Shown: positions 33,859-43,615, counted from the stretch's first letter. The stretch: DNA of 64,000 nt from Streptomyces violaceorubidus (GCF_000717995.1 NZ_JODM01000005.1:124001-188000), one strand, 5' to 3'. Numbers and translations are program-made. The notes: a model not told the origin generated them from the sequence alone.

Positions 33859-35115
33859 ATGAGCCGACCGAGAGGCGAGGCGCTGCGCCACCGGCTGGCC
33901 GGAGTGGTGTTCGTGCTCGTGCCCGCCCTGCTGATCTGGCTGGCCGTCGCCGTCTACGACAAGAAGTTCACCGACTCCGACCCCGTGGTCGTGGAGACCG
34001 GCAGCGCCGGCAACCAGATGCACCCGGGCGCCGAGGTGAAACTGCGCGGCGTCGTCGTCGGCGAGGTCCGCGCCATCCGCGCCACCGGCGACGGCGCCCG
34101 GCTCACCCTCGCCATGAAGCCGGGCGCGCTGGACGACGTGCCGTCCGACGTCCGCGCGCAGATGCTGCCCACCACCCTGTTCGGCGAGCGGTTCGTGGCC
34201 CTCGTACCGCCCGCCGACCCCTCGCCCGAACCCCTGGCCGCCGGGGCGGTCGTCCCCCAGGACCGGTCCGCGAACGCCATCGAACTCCAGCAGGTCCTCG
34301 ACGACGTCCTGCCGATGCTCACCGCCGTCCAGCCGCAGAAGCTGTCCGCGACCCTGTCCGCCGTCTCGCAGGCCCTCGAAGGGCGCGGGCAGCGGCTCGG
34401 CGAGACGCTGAGCCTGCTCGACGAGCACCTGGCCAAGTTCAACCCCGACCTGCCCGCCCTCAACCGTGACCTCAAGGAACTCGTGAAGGTCAGCCATGTC
34501 TACGCGGACGCCGCGCCCGACATCATCACGGCGCTCACCGACTTCACCACCACCAGCGGCACCCTCGCCGAGCAGGAGGCGGAACTCGCCGCCACCCTCG
34601 GCGCCACGACCGGGACGGCCGAGGACGTGACCGCCTTCCTGCGCAAGAACAAGGACAACATCATCCGGCTCGGCGACACCAGCCGCCCCACCCTGGAACT
34701 GCTCGCCGAGTACTCCTCCGCCTTCCCCTGCACCCTGCGCACCCTCGCCGACTTCGTGCCGGGCATGGACAAGGCGCTCGGCAAGGGCACCGACCGGCCC
34801 GGCATCCACGTCGACGTCACCACCGTCGCCTCCCGCGGCGCCTACCGGCCCGGCCGCGACACCCCGGTCTACGACTCCGGCGGCGGACCCCGCTGCCCCA
34901 GCGTGCCCTACCTCGGCTCCCTGCCCGGGCCCGCCGCGCCCGCCGCGGCCCCGGCGGCCGAGCAGGACCTCGGGCCCGCCAACTCCCCGCAGGAGAACGA
35001 CCTCGTCAACGAACTCCTCGCCCCCGCCGCCGGGAAGAGCCCCGGCGACCTGCCCGACTGGAGCAGCCTGCTCGTCGGCCCCGTCTACCGCGGTACGGAG
35101 GTGACCCTCGGATGA
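33859..35115 (+). CDS. Mce-family protein 1 (MceA position)
   Basis: 418 residues. A single N-terminal helix (about 14-34, GVVFVLVPALLIWLAVAVY) is followed by the MlaD/Mce domain (about 45-125, with GAEVKLRGVVVGEVRAI) and a long helical coiled-coil region (about 140-290). A Pro/Ala-rich tail of 110 residues follows. Mce subunits assemble as hexamers spanning the envelope and bind hydrophobic substrates. Of the six in the operon this has the longest tail together with MceF. It ends in an ATGA overlap with the next gene. Confidence 0.92.
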   Translation: MSRPRGEALRHRLAGVVFVLVPALLIWLAVAVYDKKFTDSDPVVVETGSAGNQMHPGAEVKLRGVVVGEVRAIRATGDGARLTLAMKPGALDDVPSDVRAQMLPTTLFGERFVALVPPADPSPEPLAAGAVVPQDRSANAIELQQVLDDVLPMLTAVQPQKLSATLSAVSQALEGRGQRLGETLSLLDEHLAKFNPDLPALNRDLKELVKVSHVYADAAPDIITALTDFTTTSGTLAEQEAELAATLGATTGTAEDVTAFLRKNKDNIIRLGDTSRPTLELLAEYSSAFPCTLRTLADFVPGMDKALGKGTDRPGIHVDVTTVASRGAYRPGRDTPVYDSGGGPRCPSVPYLGSLPGPAAPAAAPAAEQDLGPANSPQENDLVNELLAPAAGKSPGDLPDWSSLLVGPVYRGTEVTLG

Positions 35116-36176
35116 CCGGCGCCGACCTCGCGCACACCCGGCGCCGCCCGCTGACCGGACCGCTGGTCAAGTCCCTCGTCTTCGTGGTGGTCACCGCCCT
35201 CGCCACGACCGTGCTCGGCCTGAGCGTCGCCGGCACCAGTGCCGACTCCCACAGCGGCACCCGCACCTACAAGGCCCTGTTCACCGACGTCACCGGGCTC
35301 GTCGACGGCGACAGCGTGCGGATCTCGGGGGTGACCGTCGGCGAGGTGACCGACGTACGCGTGGTGCACCGGCGCACCGCGCAGGTGACCTTCACCGTCC
35401 GCGACGACCGCAGGCTGCCCCGGTCGACCACCGCCGCCGTGAAGTACCTCAACATGGTCGGCCAGCGCTACGTCTCCCTCGGCCGCGGCAGCGGCGACCT
35501 CACCGGCACCCTCCCGGAGGGCGGTACCGTCCCGCTGGACCGCACCACGCCCGCGCTCGACCTGACCCTGCTCTTCAACGGCTTCAAGCCGCTGTTCGAG
35601 GGCCTCTCCCCGAAGGACGTCAACGAACTCGCCGGATCCATCGTGCAGGTGCTCCAGGGCGAGGGCGCCACGGTCGACGGCCTGATCCGCCACATCGGCT
35701 CGCTGGGCACGACCGTCGCCGCCAAGGACAAGGTGATCGGCCAGGTCGTGGAGAACCTCACCACCGTCCTGGACACCCTCAACGACCGCGAGGACGGCTT
35801 CGACGACCTCGTCGTCACCCTCCAGCGACTCGTCACCGGCTTCAACCAGGACCGCAAGCCCCTCGGCGAGGCCGTCGCCGCCATGGGCGACCTGACCGAC
35901 GTCACCGCCGGCCTCCTCCAGGACGGACGGGCGCCGCTCAAGAAGGACATCCGGGAACTGGGCCGGCTCTCGACCAACCTCGGCGAGCACACCCCGCAGA
36001 TCGAGGACTTCCTGGAGAAGAGCCCCGCCAAGATGACCGCCCTGGCCCGCCTGTCCTCCTACGGCTCGTGGTTCAACCTCTACCTCTGCGAGGCGCGCGT
36101 GAGCGGAGTGACCACCTCCGACGGCTCGAAGCCGCCGACCGGCATCGCGATCACCGAATCGAGGTGCCGCGGATGA
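35112..36176 (+). CDS. Mce-family protein 2 (MceB position)
   Basis: 354 residues. It has an N-terminal helix (about 18-38), the Mce domain with SVRISGVTVGEVTDVRVVH and a helical needle region with many Leu and Asp. It closes with FNLYLCEARVSG, a Cys near the C-terminus that recurs in MceC (SYLCGVV). It is coupled on both sides by ATGA overlaps and is a subunit of the same channel. Confidence 0.92.
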   Translation: MTGADLAHTRRRPLTGPLVKSLVFVVVTALATTVLGLSVAGTSADSHSGTRTYKALFTDVTGLVDGDSVRISGVTVGEVTDVRVVHRRTAQVTFTVRDDRRLPRSTTAAVKYLNMVGQRYVSLGRGSGDLTGTLPEGGTVPLDRTTPALDLTLLFNGFKPLFEGLSPKDVNELAGSIVQVLQGEGATVDGLIRHIGSLGTTVAAKDKVIGQVVENLTTVLDTLNDREDGFDDLVVTLQRLVTGFNQDRKPLGEAVAAMGDLTDVTAGLLQDGRAPLKKDIRELGRLSTNLGEHTPQIEDFLEKSPAKMTALARLSSYGSWFNLYLCEARVSGVTTSDGSKPPTGIAITESRCRG

Positions 36177-37225
36177 AGCGTCCCCGCACCGGGCCGCGCC
36201 TCAAGCCGGTCAAGGAACGCGACCCCGTCGCCGTCGGCGTCGCCGGACTGCTCGTCCTCACCCTCGTCGCCCTGCTCGTCTACAACGTCGACCGGCTGCC
36301 CTTCGGCGGCGGCACCACCTACAGCGCCGACTTCTCCGAGGCCGCCGGCCTGGACGAGGGCGACGAGGTGCGCATCGCGGGCGTCAAGGTCGGCCAGGTC
36401 ACCGGCGTCGCGCTCGACGGCGCCAAGGTCAGGGTGAGCTTCGAGGTCCAGGACGCCTGGCTGGGCGACCGGACCACCGCCGCCATCGCCATCAAGACCG
36501 TCCTCGGCGACAAGTACCTGGCGCTCGACCCGCTCGGCTCCGCCCGCCAGGACCCCGGCGCCCGCATCCCGCTCGCCCGCACCACGTCCCCGTACGACGT
36601 GACCCAGGCCTTCCAGGACCTCAGCGGCACCGTCGACGACATCGACACCGGACGGCTCGCGGAGAGCTTCGAGACCATCTCCGAGACCTTCAAGGACTCC
36701 CCGCCGCACGTGCGCAAGGCGGCCACCGGCCTGTCCGACCTGTCGAAGTCGATCTCGAAGCGCGACGCCAAGCTCTCCGAACTCCTCAAGGGCAGCGCCG
36801 ACTTCACCAAGACGCTGGAGGACAACAAGTCCAGCTTCGAGACCCTCATCGAGGACGGCGGCCCGCTGCTCGGCGAACTCCGCGACCGCCGCAGCGCCAT
36901 CAGCGCCCTGCTCAAGGGCAGCCAGGACCTCGGCACCGAACTCGGCGGCCTCGTCAAGGACAACGAGAAGCAGCTCGGCCCCACCCTGAAGGCGCTCGGC
37001 CGCGTCACCAGCGTCCTGGAGAAGAACAACACCCGGCTCGGCGAGACCCTCGCGCTGGTCGGCCCGTACTACCGCCTGGTCGGCAACACCCTCGGCAACG
37101 GCCGCTGGTTCGACAGCTACCTGTGCGGCGTGGTGCCCCGCGACTACCTGCCCGCGACCTCCCAGCCCGAGACCGGATGCCTGCCCCCGAAACAGCCGGC
37201 GGCGGCCCAGGGGAGCGGTGAGTGA
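36173..37225 (+). CDS. Mce-family protein 3 (MceC position)
   Basis: 350 residues. An N-terminal helix (about 21-39, VGVAGLLVLTLVALLVYNV), the Mce domain (EGDEVRIAGVKVGQVTGVAL), then about 200 residues of helical repeats rich in Lys, Asp and Ser. The end carries WFDSYLCGVVPRDYLP. The ATG at 36173 overlaps the preceding stop, while the frame is open further back within that gene. Confidence 0.92.
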   Translation: MKRPRTGPRLKPVKERDPVAVGVAGLLVLTLVALLVYNVDRLPFGGGTTYSADFSEAAGLDEGDEVRIAGVKVGQVTGVALDGAKVRVSFEVQDAWLGDRTTAAIAIKTVLGDKYLALDPLGSARQDPGARIPLARTTSPYDVTQAFQDLSGTVDDIDTGRLAESFETISETFKDSPPHVRKAATGLSDLSKSISKRDAKLSELLKGSADFTKTLEDNKSSFETLIEDGGPLLGELRDRRSAISALLKGSQDLGTELGGLVKDNEKQLGPTLKALGRVTSVLEKNNTRLGETLALVGPYYRLVGNTLGNGRWFDSYLCGVVPRDYLPATSQPETGCLPPKQPAAAQGSGE

Positions 37226-38247
37226 TGACCCGACGCCGAAAGATCCTCACCGGAGTGCTCGCCCTCGTGGTGCTCGCCGCCGGCGGCCTGGCCGCCGCCC
37301 GGGTCCTCGAAGCCGACGGCACCCGCGTCACCGCCTACTTCGACCGCGCCATCGGCGTCTACGCCGGATCCGACCTGCGCATCCTCGGGGTGCGGGTCGG
37401 CGAGGTGGAGTCGGTGGACCCCGAGGGCACCAGGGTCCGCGTCGGCCTCCGCCTGGACGAGGGGATCAAGGTCCCCGAGGACGCGCGGGCCGTCGTCGTC
37501 GCGCCCAGCGTCGTCGCCGACCGCTACGTGCAGCTCACCCCCGCCTACCGCGAGGGCCCCGCCCTCGCCGACGGCGCCGTCCTGCCCGCCTCCCGCAACC
37601 ACGTCCCCGTCGAGATCGACCAGATCTACGACTCCATCACCGAACTCGGCGACGCCCTCGGCCCGGACGGCGCCAACTCCGAGGGCGCCCTGTCCGACCT
37701 GCTGCGGACCGGCGCCGACAACCTCGACGGCAACGGCGAGGCCATCGGCGACGGCGTCGAGGAGTTCGGCAAGGCGGCCAAGACCCTCGACGGCAACAGC
37801 GGCGACCTGTTCCGGACGCTCAGCAGCCTCCAGACCTTCACCACCATGCTGAAGAACAAGGACACCGACGTACGCACCGCCCAGGAACGCCTGGACGAGG
37901 TCGTCAGCTTCTTCGCCGACAACAAGGACGACCTCACCGGCGCGCTGGAGGAACTCGGCAAGGCCCTCGGCCAGGTCAAGACCTTCGTCGAGGACAACCG
38001 GGGCGAGCTGAAGAAGAACGTCGACCGGCTCGTCCCCCTCACCCGCACCCTGGTCGAGCAACGCGCCTCGCTGGCCGAGGCGCTGGACGTCGCACCGCTG
38101 GCCGCCGACAACGTCGTGAACGCCTACAACCCCGACACCCGCACCCTTGACGGCCGCGCCAACCTCAACGAGATCAGCGGCGGCGGCCCGCTGCTGCCGC
38201 TGCCCGTGGCCGGCGCGAGCGCCCCGAACAAGGAGGCCGGGCGATGA
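37225..38247 (+). CDS. Mce-family protein 4 (MceD position)
   Basis: 340 residues. An N-terminal helix is at about 8-25, followed by the Mce domain with SDLRILGVRVGEVESVDPEG and a long helical part. The ATG at 37225 shares one base with the preceding stop (TGATG). A GTG three bases earlier (37222) is an equally possible start and would add one residue; GGGGAG upstream serves either. Confidence 0.9.
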   Translation: MTRRRKILTGVLALVVLAAGGLAAARVLEADGTRVTAYFDRAIGVYAGSDLRILGVRVGEVESVDPEGTRVRVGLRLDEGIKVPEDARAVVVAPSVVADRYVQLTPAYREGPALADGAVLPASRNHVPVEIDQIYDSITELGDALGPDGANSEGALSDLLRTGADNLDGNGEAIGDGVEEFGKAAKTLDGNSGDLFRTLSSLQTFTTMLKNKDTDVRTAQERLDEVVSFFADNKDDLTGALEELGKALGQVKTFVEDNRGELKKNVDRLVPLTRTLVEQRASLAEALDVAPLAADNVVNAYNPDTRTLDGRANLNEISGGGPLLPLPVAGASAPNKEAGR

Positions 38248-39467
38248 GGCGCGGCAGGATCGGAGCGGGCCGCGCCGCGGGGCTCACCGCCGGCGCACTG
38301 GTCGCCGCCGGACTCGCCCTGGCCCTGACCGTCGGCGGGGTGAGCGTCGTACCGAGCGGCTTCGACGGCATCGAGGACCTGCCGCTGCCCGGCGGCGCCG
38401 ACCTCGGCGACCACCCCTACACCGTCACCGCGGAACTCCAGGACGTGCTCAGCCTCGTCCCGCACGCCGCGGTACGGGTCAACGACGTCGCCGTCGGCCG
38501 GATCACCGGCATCGACCTCGGCGAGGACGACTGGTCGGCCCGCGTCACCATGGAGATCAACGGCGATGTGCGGCTGCCCGCCGACGCCACCGCGCGCCTC
38601 GAACAGTCCAGCCTGCTGGGCGAGAAGTACGTCCAACTCGTCGCCCCCGCCAAGGAGACCGGAACCGGCCGGCTGACGGACGGCAGCGTCATCCCGCTGT
38701 CCCGCACCAGCCGCAACACCGAGGTCGAGGAGGTGTTCGGCGCGCTGTCCCTGCTCCTCAACGGCGGCGGCGTCAGCCAGCTCAAGACCATCACCCGGGA
38801 GCTCAACGCCGCGCTGGGGGGCCGCGAGCCGGAGGTGCGCTCCATGCTGAAACGGGTCAACACCCTGGTGGGCGACCTCGACGAGCACCGCGGAGACATC
38901 ACCGACGCCCTCGACGCCGTCAACCGGCTCTCCTCGACCCTCGCCACCCGCAAGGACGACGTCGGCACCGTCCTCACCGACCTCTCGCCCGGCCTGAAGA
39001 CGCTGGAGACGCAGCGCGGCTCCCTGCTGACCATGCTGCGCTCCCTCGACACGCTCTCCGGCGTCGCCGTCTCCACCATCAACGCGAGCAAGGACGACAT
39101 GATCGCCGACCTCAAGGCCGTCGCGCCGACGCTGAAGGCCCTGGCCGACGCGGGCACGGACCTGCCCGACTCGCTCCAGGTGCTGCTGACGTACCCGTTC
39201 ACCGACGAGGTGCTGCGCGGGGTGAAGGGCGACTACCTCAACACGTACCTGAGCATGGTCGCCGCACCGGGGACCGAGGTGATCCCGCCGCTGGTGGACG
39301 GGGGCACGCCGTCACCGTCCGCCTCCGCGACGGCGCAGGGCGCCCCCGACCCGGGCGCGAAGAAGCCGTCCTCGGGGAAGCGGAGCCCTTCCCCGCCGCT
39401 GCCGCTGCCCTCGGTGTCCGGGGCCGCGTCGGCCTCCGCGTCCGCGTCCGGGGGTGAGCACGGGTGA
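38244..39467 (+). CDS. Mce-family protein 5 (MceE position)
   Basis: 407 residues. An N-terminal Ala/Gly/Leu-rich helix (about 10-32) is followed by the Mce domain (AAVRVNDVAVGRITGIDLGE), a helical needle region, and a Ser/Pro/Ala-rich tail of about 65 residues. Mycobacterial MceE proteins are usually lipoproteins (LprK type), but no lipobox cysteine is seen here, so this one is anchored by its helix. Confidence 0.9.
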   Translation: MRRGRIGAGRAAGLTAGALVAAGLALALTVGGVSVVPSGFDGIEDLPLPGGADLGDHPYTVTAELQDVLSLVPHAAVRVNDVAVGRITGIDLGEDDWSARVTMEINGDVRLPADATARLEQSSLLGEKYVQLVAPAKETGTGRLTDGSVIPLSRTSRNTEVEEVFGALSLLLNGGGVSQLKTITRELNAALGGREPEVRSMLKRVNTLVGDLDEHRGDITDALDAVNRLSSTLATRKDDVGTVLTDLSPGLKTLETQRGSLLTMLRSLDTLSGVAVSTINASKDDMIADLKAVAPTLKALADAGTDLPDSLQVLLTYPFTDEVLRGVKGDYLNTYLSMVAAPGTEVIPPLVDGGTPSPSASATAQGAPDPGAKKPSSGKRSPSPPLPLPSVSGAASASASASGGEHG

Positions 39468-40750
39468 TCACCCCCGCCGTCCGGCTCAAGAACCTCGCCT
39501 TCCTGCTCGTCGCCGTCCTCGCCCTCTCCTTCCTCGGCATCCGCTACGCCGACCTCGGCCGGTACGTCGGGGTCGCCGACTACTACACCGTCGACGTGCA
39601 ACTGCCCCGCACCGGCGGACTGTTCACCCACTCCGACGTGACCTACCGGGGTGTCTCGGTGGGCCGCGTCGGCCCGATCGACCTCACCGCCGAGGGCGTC
39701 GTCGCCGAACTCCGCATCAAGAAGTCCGCGCCCCGCATCCCCGCCGACACCAAGGCCGTGGTCGCCGGGCTCTCCGCCGTCGGCGAGCAGTACATCGACC
39801 TGCGGCCCGAGAGCGACGGCTCCCCCTACCTCGCCGACGGCACCCGCATCGAACAGGCCGACACCGAGGTGCCCGCACCCGTCACCGACGTGCTCTCCAG
39901 CGTCGACGACCTCGTCAGCTCCGTCCCGCTGGAGGACCTGCGCACGGTCGTCGACGAGTTCGGCAAGGCCTTCGAGGGACACGGTGACGACCTCCAGGTG
40001 CTCCTCGACAGCGGCAGCGACTTCGTCGAGGCCGCCGACCGCGCCCTGCCGTCCACCACCCTGCTCATCAACGACGGCGAGACCGTCCTGCGCACCCAGG
40101 CCCAGGAGTCGCGGGCCATCCGCGACTTCGCCGTCGGCGCGAAGGACCTGGCCGCCGCGCTCAAGGGCTCCGACGCCGACCTCCGCCGCCTCCTCGCGGT
40201 CACCCCCGAGGCCGCCACCCAGGTCAGCGGCCTGCTCCAGGACCTCGACCCCAGCCTCGGCGTCGTCCTCGCCAACCTCCTCACCACCTCCGAGGTCGCC
40301 GTGACCCGGCAGCGCGGCATCGAGGAACTCCTCGTGAAGTACCCGGCGGTCGTCTCGGCCGGCTCCACCGCCGTCGACGAGGGCGGACTGAACCTCGGCC
40401 TGGCCGTCACCTTCTTCAGCCCCCTGCCCTGCACCGACGGCTACGGCGGCACCCGCTACCGCAACGGTCTCGACCTCGGCACCGCGCCCGCCCTCAACAC
40501 CGACGCGGCCTGCACCGCCCCGGCGTCGAGCGGCAAGAACGTACGCGGCTCGGCCAACGCCCCGAAGAGCGGCCCGGTTCCCGACCCGGCCAGACCCGGG
40601 ACCCTGCCCTCGGGCAGCGCCGGCCGGACCACCCCGGCCGAGGACGGCACCCCGGCCCTGCCCGGCGCCCTCGCCCTGCCCGGACTGAGCGGTGAGGCCC
40701 CGGCCGGCCTGACCGGTCTCCTCACCCCGGCCGGCGGGAGCACCCGATGA
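39464..40750 (+). CDS. Mce-family protein 6 (MceF position)
   Basis: 428 residues. It starts with GTG at 39464 inside the preceding stop (GTGA). A helix at about 8-26 (NLAFLLVAVLALSFLGIRY) leads into the Mce domain (HSDVTYRGVSVGRVGPIDL). Next come the helical region and a C-terminal segment with two cysteines (SPLPCTDGYGG and DAACTAPASS). The tail is Pro/Gly/Ser-rich, as is usual for MceF. Confidence 0.92.
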   Translation: MITPAVRLKNLAFLLVAVLALSFLGIRYADLGRYVGVADYYTVDVQLPRTGGLFTHSDVTYRGVSVGRVGPIDLTAEGVVAELRIKKSAPRIPADTKAVVAGLSAVGEQYIDLRPESDGSPYLADGTRIEQADTEVPAPVTDVLSSVDDLVSSVPLEDLRTVVDEFGKAFEGHGDDLQVLLDSGSDFVEAADRALPSTTLLINDGETVLRTQAQESRAIRDFAVGAKDLAAALKGSDADLRRLLAVTPEAATQVSGLLQDLDPSLGVVLANLLTTSEVAVTRQRGIEELLVKYPAVVSAGSTAVDEGGLNLGLAVTFFSPLPCTDGYGGTRYRNGLDLGTAPALNTDAACTAPASSGKNVRGSANAPKSGPVPDPARPGTLPSGSAGRTTPAEDGTPALPGALALPGLSGEAPAGLTGLLTPAGGSTR

Positions 40751-41259
40751 GCGGGGCCAGGATCCTCACCGCGGCGGGGCTCGTGCTGGCCCTCGGCGTC
40801 TGCGGCACCGGCGCGTGGACGTACGCCGAGGCCCGCACCGACGACGCGCTCACCTACGGCCGCCAGCGGGACGAGGCGCTCGCCGACGGGCGGGACGGCA
40901 TCGCCGTGCTCACCACGCTGGACGCCTCCACCCGGGAGCGGGCGGAGCGGAGCATCCGGGACTGGCGCACCGTCTCCACCGGGCCGCTGCGCGAGGAACT
41001 CGGCGACACCGAGGCGGCGGCCGGGACCTCGGCGCGCGGCACGGTCACCGAGGCCGCCGTCACCGCGCTCGACCCGCGGTCCGGCACGGCCAAGCTCATC
41101 GCCACCGTACGCGTCCAGGTCACCCCGGCCGGGGCGAAGAAGCCGTCCACCGACCGCAAACGCCTGGAGGCGGTCCTGGACCGCACGGGCGAGGGGGAGT
41201 GGAAGGTGCGGGCGCTGAGCGCCGTACCGGTGGCGGAAGGAAAGGGCGGGGAGCGATGA
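40747..41259 (+). CDS. Mce-associated membrane protein, type 1, first copy
   Basis: 170 residues. One N-terminal helix (about 5-24) leads to a small alpha/beta domain of the Mce-associated (VirB8/NTF2-like) kind, with YGRQRDEALADGRDGIAVLTTLD and WKVRALSAVPV. By eye it is the paralogue of the protein at 42092 (YAAQRDAALSAGEQAVQNLNTLD). These proteins are thought to stabilise the Mce complex. ATGA overlaps join it on both sides. Confidence 0.85.
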   Translation: MSGARILTAAGLVLALGVCGTGAWTYAEARTDDALTYGRQRDEALADGRDGIAVLTTLDASTRERAERSIRDWRTVSTGPLREELGDTEAAAGTSARGTVTEAAVTALDPRSGTAKLIATVRVQVTPAGAKKPSTDRKRLEAVLDRTGEGEWKVRALSAVPVAEGKGGER

Positions 41260-42065
41260 CACCGACGTGGTTGCCGCGCAGGGCCGCCGCACCGGAGCCC
41301 GGCACCGGGGCGGGCCCGGACCCGGACCGGGAGGCGGCTACCGAGCCGGGCACGGAGGCGGACCCGGACCGGGAGGCGGCTACCGAGCCGGGCACGGAGG
41401 CGGACCCGGACCCGGAGGCGGCTACCGGGCCGGGCACGGGCACGGCCGCAGCCGCGGGCCCGGCCACGGGCACGGCGCCCGGTGACGCCGAGGCCGCCGG
41501 GGACGCGCCCGCCGGGACGGGCGGGCCGAAGGGGCGCCTGCGCAGGGCGGCCCTGGCCTCGGCGGTCGCGGTCCTCGTCCTCGGCGGCTGCGGATTCTTC
41601 TACGCGGCCCACCAGTTGAGGTCGCAGGCCCCCGCCCGGAACCACGCGCTCACCGACGCCGAGGCCACCACCCGCGTCGCGGGCGACGTCGGCGACGCCC
41701 TCGCCCGGATCTTCTCCTACACGCCGGACGGCACCGCGGCCGCCGAACGCTCCGCGAGCGCCGTCCTCGACGGCCGCGCCGCCCGCCAGTACGAGACCCT
41801 CTTCGCCCGGGTCCGCGACGACCTCACCGAGCAGCGCGTCACCCTGAGCACCCGGGCCGTGCGCACCGGAGTGATCGAACTCGACGGCGACCGGGCCCGC
41901 CTGCTGGTCTTCCTCGACCAGACCTCCCACCGCGGCGACGCCAAGGGCACGGGCACCGGCAAGGGCAAGGCCGACACCGGGGCCACCACCGCGGCGGCCC
42001 AGCTCACCGTCACGGCACGGCTCGACGACGACCGGTGGCGGATCGTCGACATCAAGGCCCGCTGA
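41256..42065 (+). CDS. Mce-associated membrane protein, type 2, first copy, with an N-terminal repeat
   Basis: 269 residues. The first 95 residues are a disordered Pro/Glu/Ala/Gly region with three 14-residue repeats (DPDREAATEPGTEA). A helix follows (about 97-115, RRAALASAVAVLVLGGCGFFY) and then the Mce-associated domain (ALTDAEATTRVAGDVGDALARIFSY, VIELDGDRARLLVFLDQTS). It is paralogous to the protein at 42689 (VEQIDGDRARVLVYADQSS). The start is fixed by the ATGA overlap at 41256; the longer open frame upstream is a shadow of the neighbour. Confidence 0.85.
   Translation: MTPTWLPRRAAAPEPGTGAGPDPDREAATEPGTEADPDREAATEPGTEADPDPEAATGPGTGTAAAAGPATGTAPGDAEAAGDAPAGTGGPKGRLRRAALASAVAVLVLGGCGFFYAAHQLRSQAPARNHALTDAEATTRVAGDVGDALARIFSYTPDGTAAAERSASAVLDGRAARQYETLFARVRDDLTEQRVTLSTRAVRTGVIELDGDRARLLVFLDQTSHRGDAKGTGTGKGKADTGATTAAAQLTVTARLDDDRWRIVDIKAR
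41319..41444. repeat. Coding 42-bp tandem repeat, three copies
   Basis: Units start at 41319, 41361 and 41403 and encode DPDREAATEPGTEA, the same again, and DPDPEAATGPGTGT. The period is a whole number of codons, so copy-number changes would only lengthen or shorten the cytoplasmic tail. Confidence 0.9.
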
Positions 42066-42091
42066 GCATGCGCGGGAGACTGGAGCACCCC

Positions 42092-42640
42092 ATGGAACGC
42101 GCGGTCCGCCTCCTCGACGCAGGCCGTTCCCGGCCCCTTCCGGCGCTGGCCCTCGCCCTCACCCTCGTGGCGGGCGGCTTCGCCGCCTGGGCCGGTCAGG
42201 ACTGGTACCGGGCGGCGCACGACGAGCGGGCCGGTTACGCCGCCCAGCGGGACGCGGCGCTCTCCGCCGGCGAGCAGGCCGTGCAGAACCTGAACACCCT
42301 CGACCACCGGGAACTCGACCGGGGCCTGGACCTGTGGGAGTCGTCCACCACGGGCGAGCTGCACGAGCAACTGGCCGACGGGCGCGAGGAGTTCGCCGCG
42401 CAGGTGAAAGAGGCGAAGACGGTCAGCACGGCCCGGGTGCTGTCCGGCGCCGTCACCGAACTCGACGACCGGGCCGGACGCGCCCGGGTGCTGGTCGCCC
42501 TGCGCGTCACCGTCGAGGCGGCCGACGGGGCGAAGAGCGACAAGGACAGCCGCATGCTCGGCGAACTCACCTGGACCGACGGCCGGTGGAAGCTGAGCGC
42601 CCTCGGACAGGCCCCCGTGGGCGGCACATCGACCGGCTGA
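42092..42640 (+). CDS. Mce-associated membrane protein, type 1, second copy
   Basis: 182 residues. A helix near 14-32 (LPALALALTLVAGGFAAWAG) is followed by the Mce-associated domain (DERAGYAAQRDAALSAGEQA, SSTTGELHEQLADGREEFAAQV, WKLSALGQAPVGG). The ATG at 42092 is preferred because TGGAG lies 6 nt before it; the ATG at 42068 and codons before it lack a ribosome site and overlap the previous gene's stop. Together with the next gene it repeats the type 1/type 2 order of the preceding pair. Confidence 0.82.
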   Translation: MERAVRLLDAGRSRPLPALALALTLVAGGFAAWAGQDWYRAAHDERAGYAAQRDAALSAGEQAVQNLNTLDHRELDRGLDLWESSTTGELHEQLADGREEFAAQVKEAKTVSTARVLSGAVTELDDRAGRARVLVALRVTVEAADGAKSDKDSRMLGELTWTDGRWKLSALGQAPVGGTSTG

Positions 42641-42688
42641 CCCGGTTCCGTACCGCGAAGCCGGCCGCAGCGAGGAGGACACCGCACC

Positions 42689-43540
42689 ATGTCGACGACC
42701 CGCCACCACATCAACCGCCAGCGGCGCCGCCAGGCCCGCGAGAGCCTGCCCGCCGCCTCCGCCGCCTCCGCAGGGCGCGCGGAACGCCCCGGGCGCGCCG
42801 AGCGCGCCGAGCGCGCCGAGCGCGCCGAGCGCACGGCGGTCCCGACCGGTACGCGCGGCGCCACAGCCGTCCTGAAACCGCAGGAGGTGGCCACCGCCGG
42901 CCCGCCCGCGGACGGAGCGGCCCCGAAGGCCGCCGGGGCCCGGCCGCGCCGCCGCCCCCCGGCCCTCGTGCTGCTCTGCGCGCTGACGGTGCTCCTCGGC
43001 GGCTTCGCGGGCTGGGCGCACGCGAAGGCCGAAGGGCTCAGGTCCGAGCCCGCGCGGAGCAACACCGCGCTGACCGACCTCGCCCGCACCAGCGAGATCA
43101 AGGGACAGGTGGCCAAGGCCGTCGACCGGCTCTTCTCCTACGACCACGCGGACCCCGGCGCCCTCGACGGGGCGGCGAAGGACCTCCTGACGGGCAAGGC
43201 CGTCGGCCAGCACCGCGAGCTGCTCGCCGACGTCCGCGCCCGGGCCGACGAGCAGAAGGCGGTGATCACCACGACGGTCACCGAGAGCGCGGTCGAACAG
43301 ATCGACGGCGACCGGGCCCGGGTCCTCGTCTACGCCGACCAGAGCAGCGTCGCCACCACCGGGAAGAAGGCCGCGACGGACCAGAAGGACAAGGACAACG
43401 ACAAGGACAACGACAAGGACAAGGCGGGAACGCGGGCCGCGCAGGACGAGGGCGTGTACGCGGCGGCCATGCTCGCCGTCGACGTCGTGCACCGCGACGG
43501 ACGCTGGCTGGTCTCCGCCCTCGACACCTTCGGCCGCTGA
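42689..43540 (+). CDS. Mce-associated membrane protein, type 2, second copy
   Basis: 283 residues. The cytoplasmic tail has a run of AER triplets coded by a 9-bp repeat (42793-42828). A helix at about 92-110 (PALVLLCALTVLLGGFAGWAHA) precedes the Mce-associated domain with LARTSEIKGQVAKAVDRLFSYD. A charged insert of repeated Asp/Lys/Asn (about 231-244) sits in a loop. The start has GAGGAGG 8 nt upstream. Confidence 0.85.
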   Translation: MSTTRHHINRQRRRQARESLPAASAASAGRAERPGRAERAERAERAERTAVPTGTRGATAVLKPQEVATAGPPADGAAPKAAGARPRRRPPALVLLCALTVLLGGFAGWAHAKAEGLRSEPARSNTALTDLARTSEIKGQVAKAVDRLFSYDHADPGALDGAAKDLLTGKAVGQHRELLADVRARADEQKAVITTTVTESAVEQIDGDRARVLVYADQSSVATTGKKAATDQKDKDNDKDNDKDKAGTRAAQDEGVYAAAMLAVDVVHRDGRWLVSALDTFGR

Positions 43541-43615
43541 GCCGCACCGCCCGCCCGCGCCCCCGGCCCGCCTCCCGCCCCCGCACCTCCCACGGATCCG
43601 ACAGGAGTGACGACC

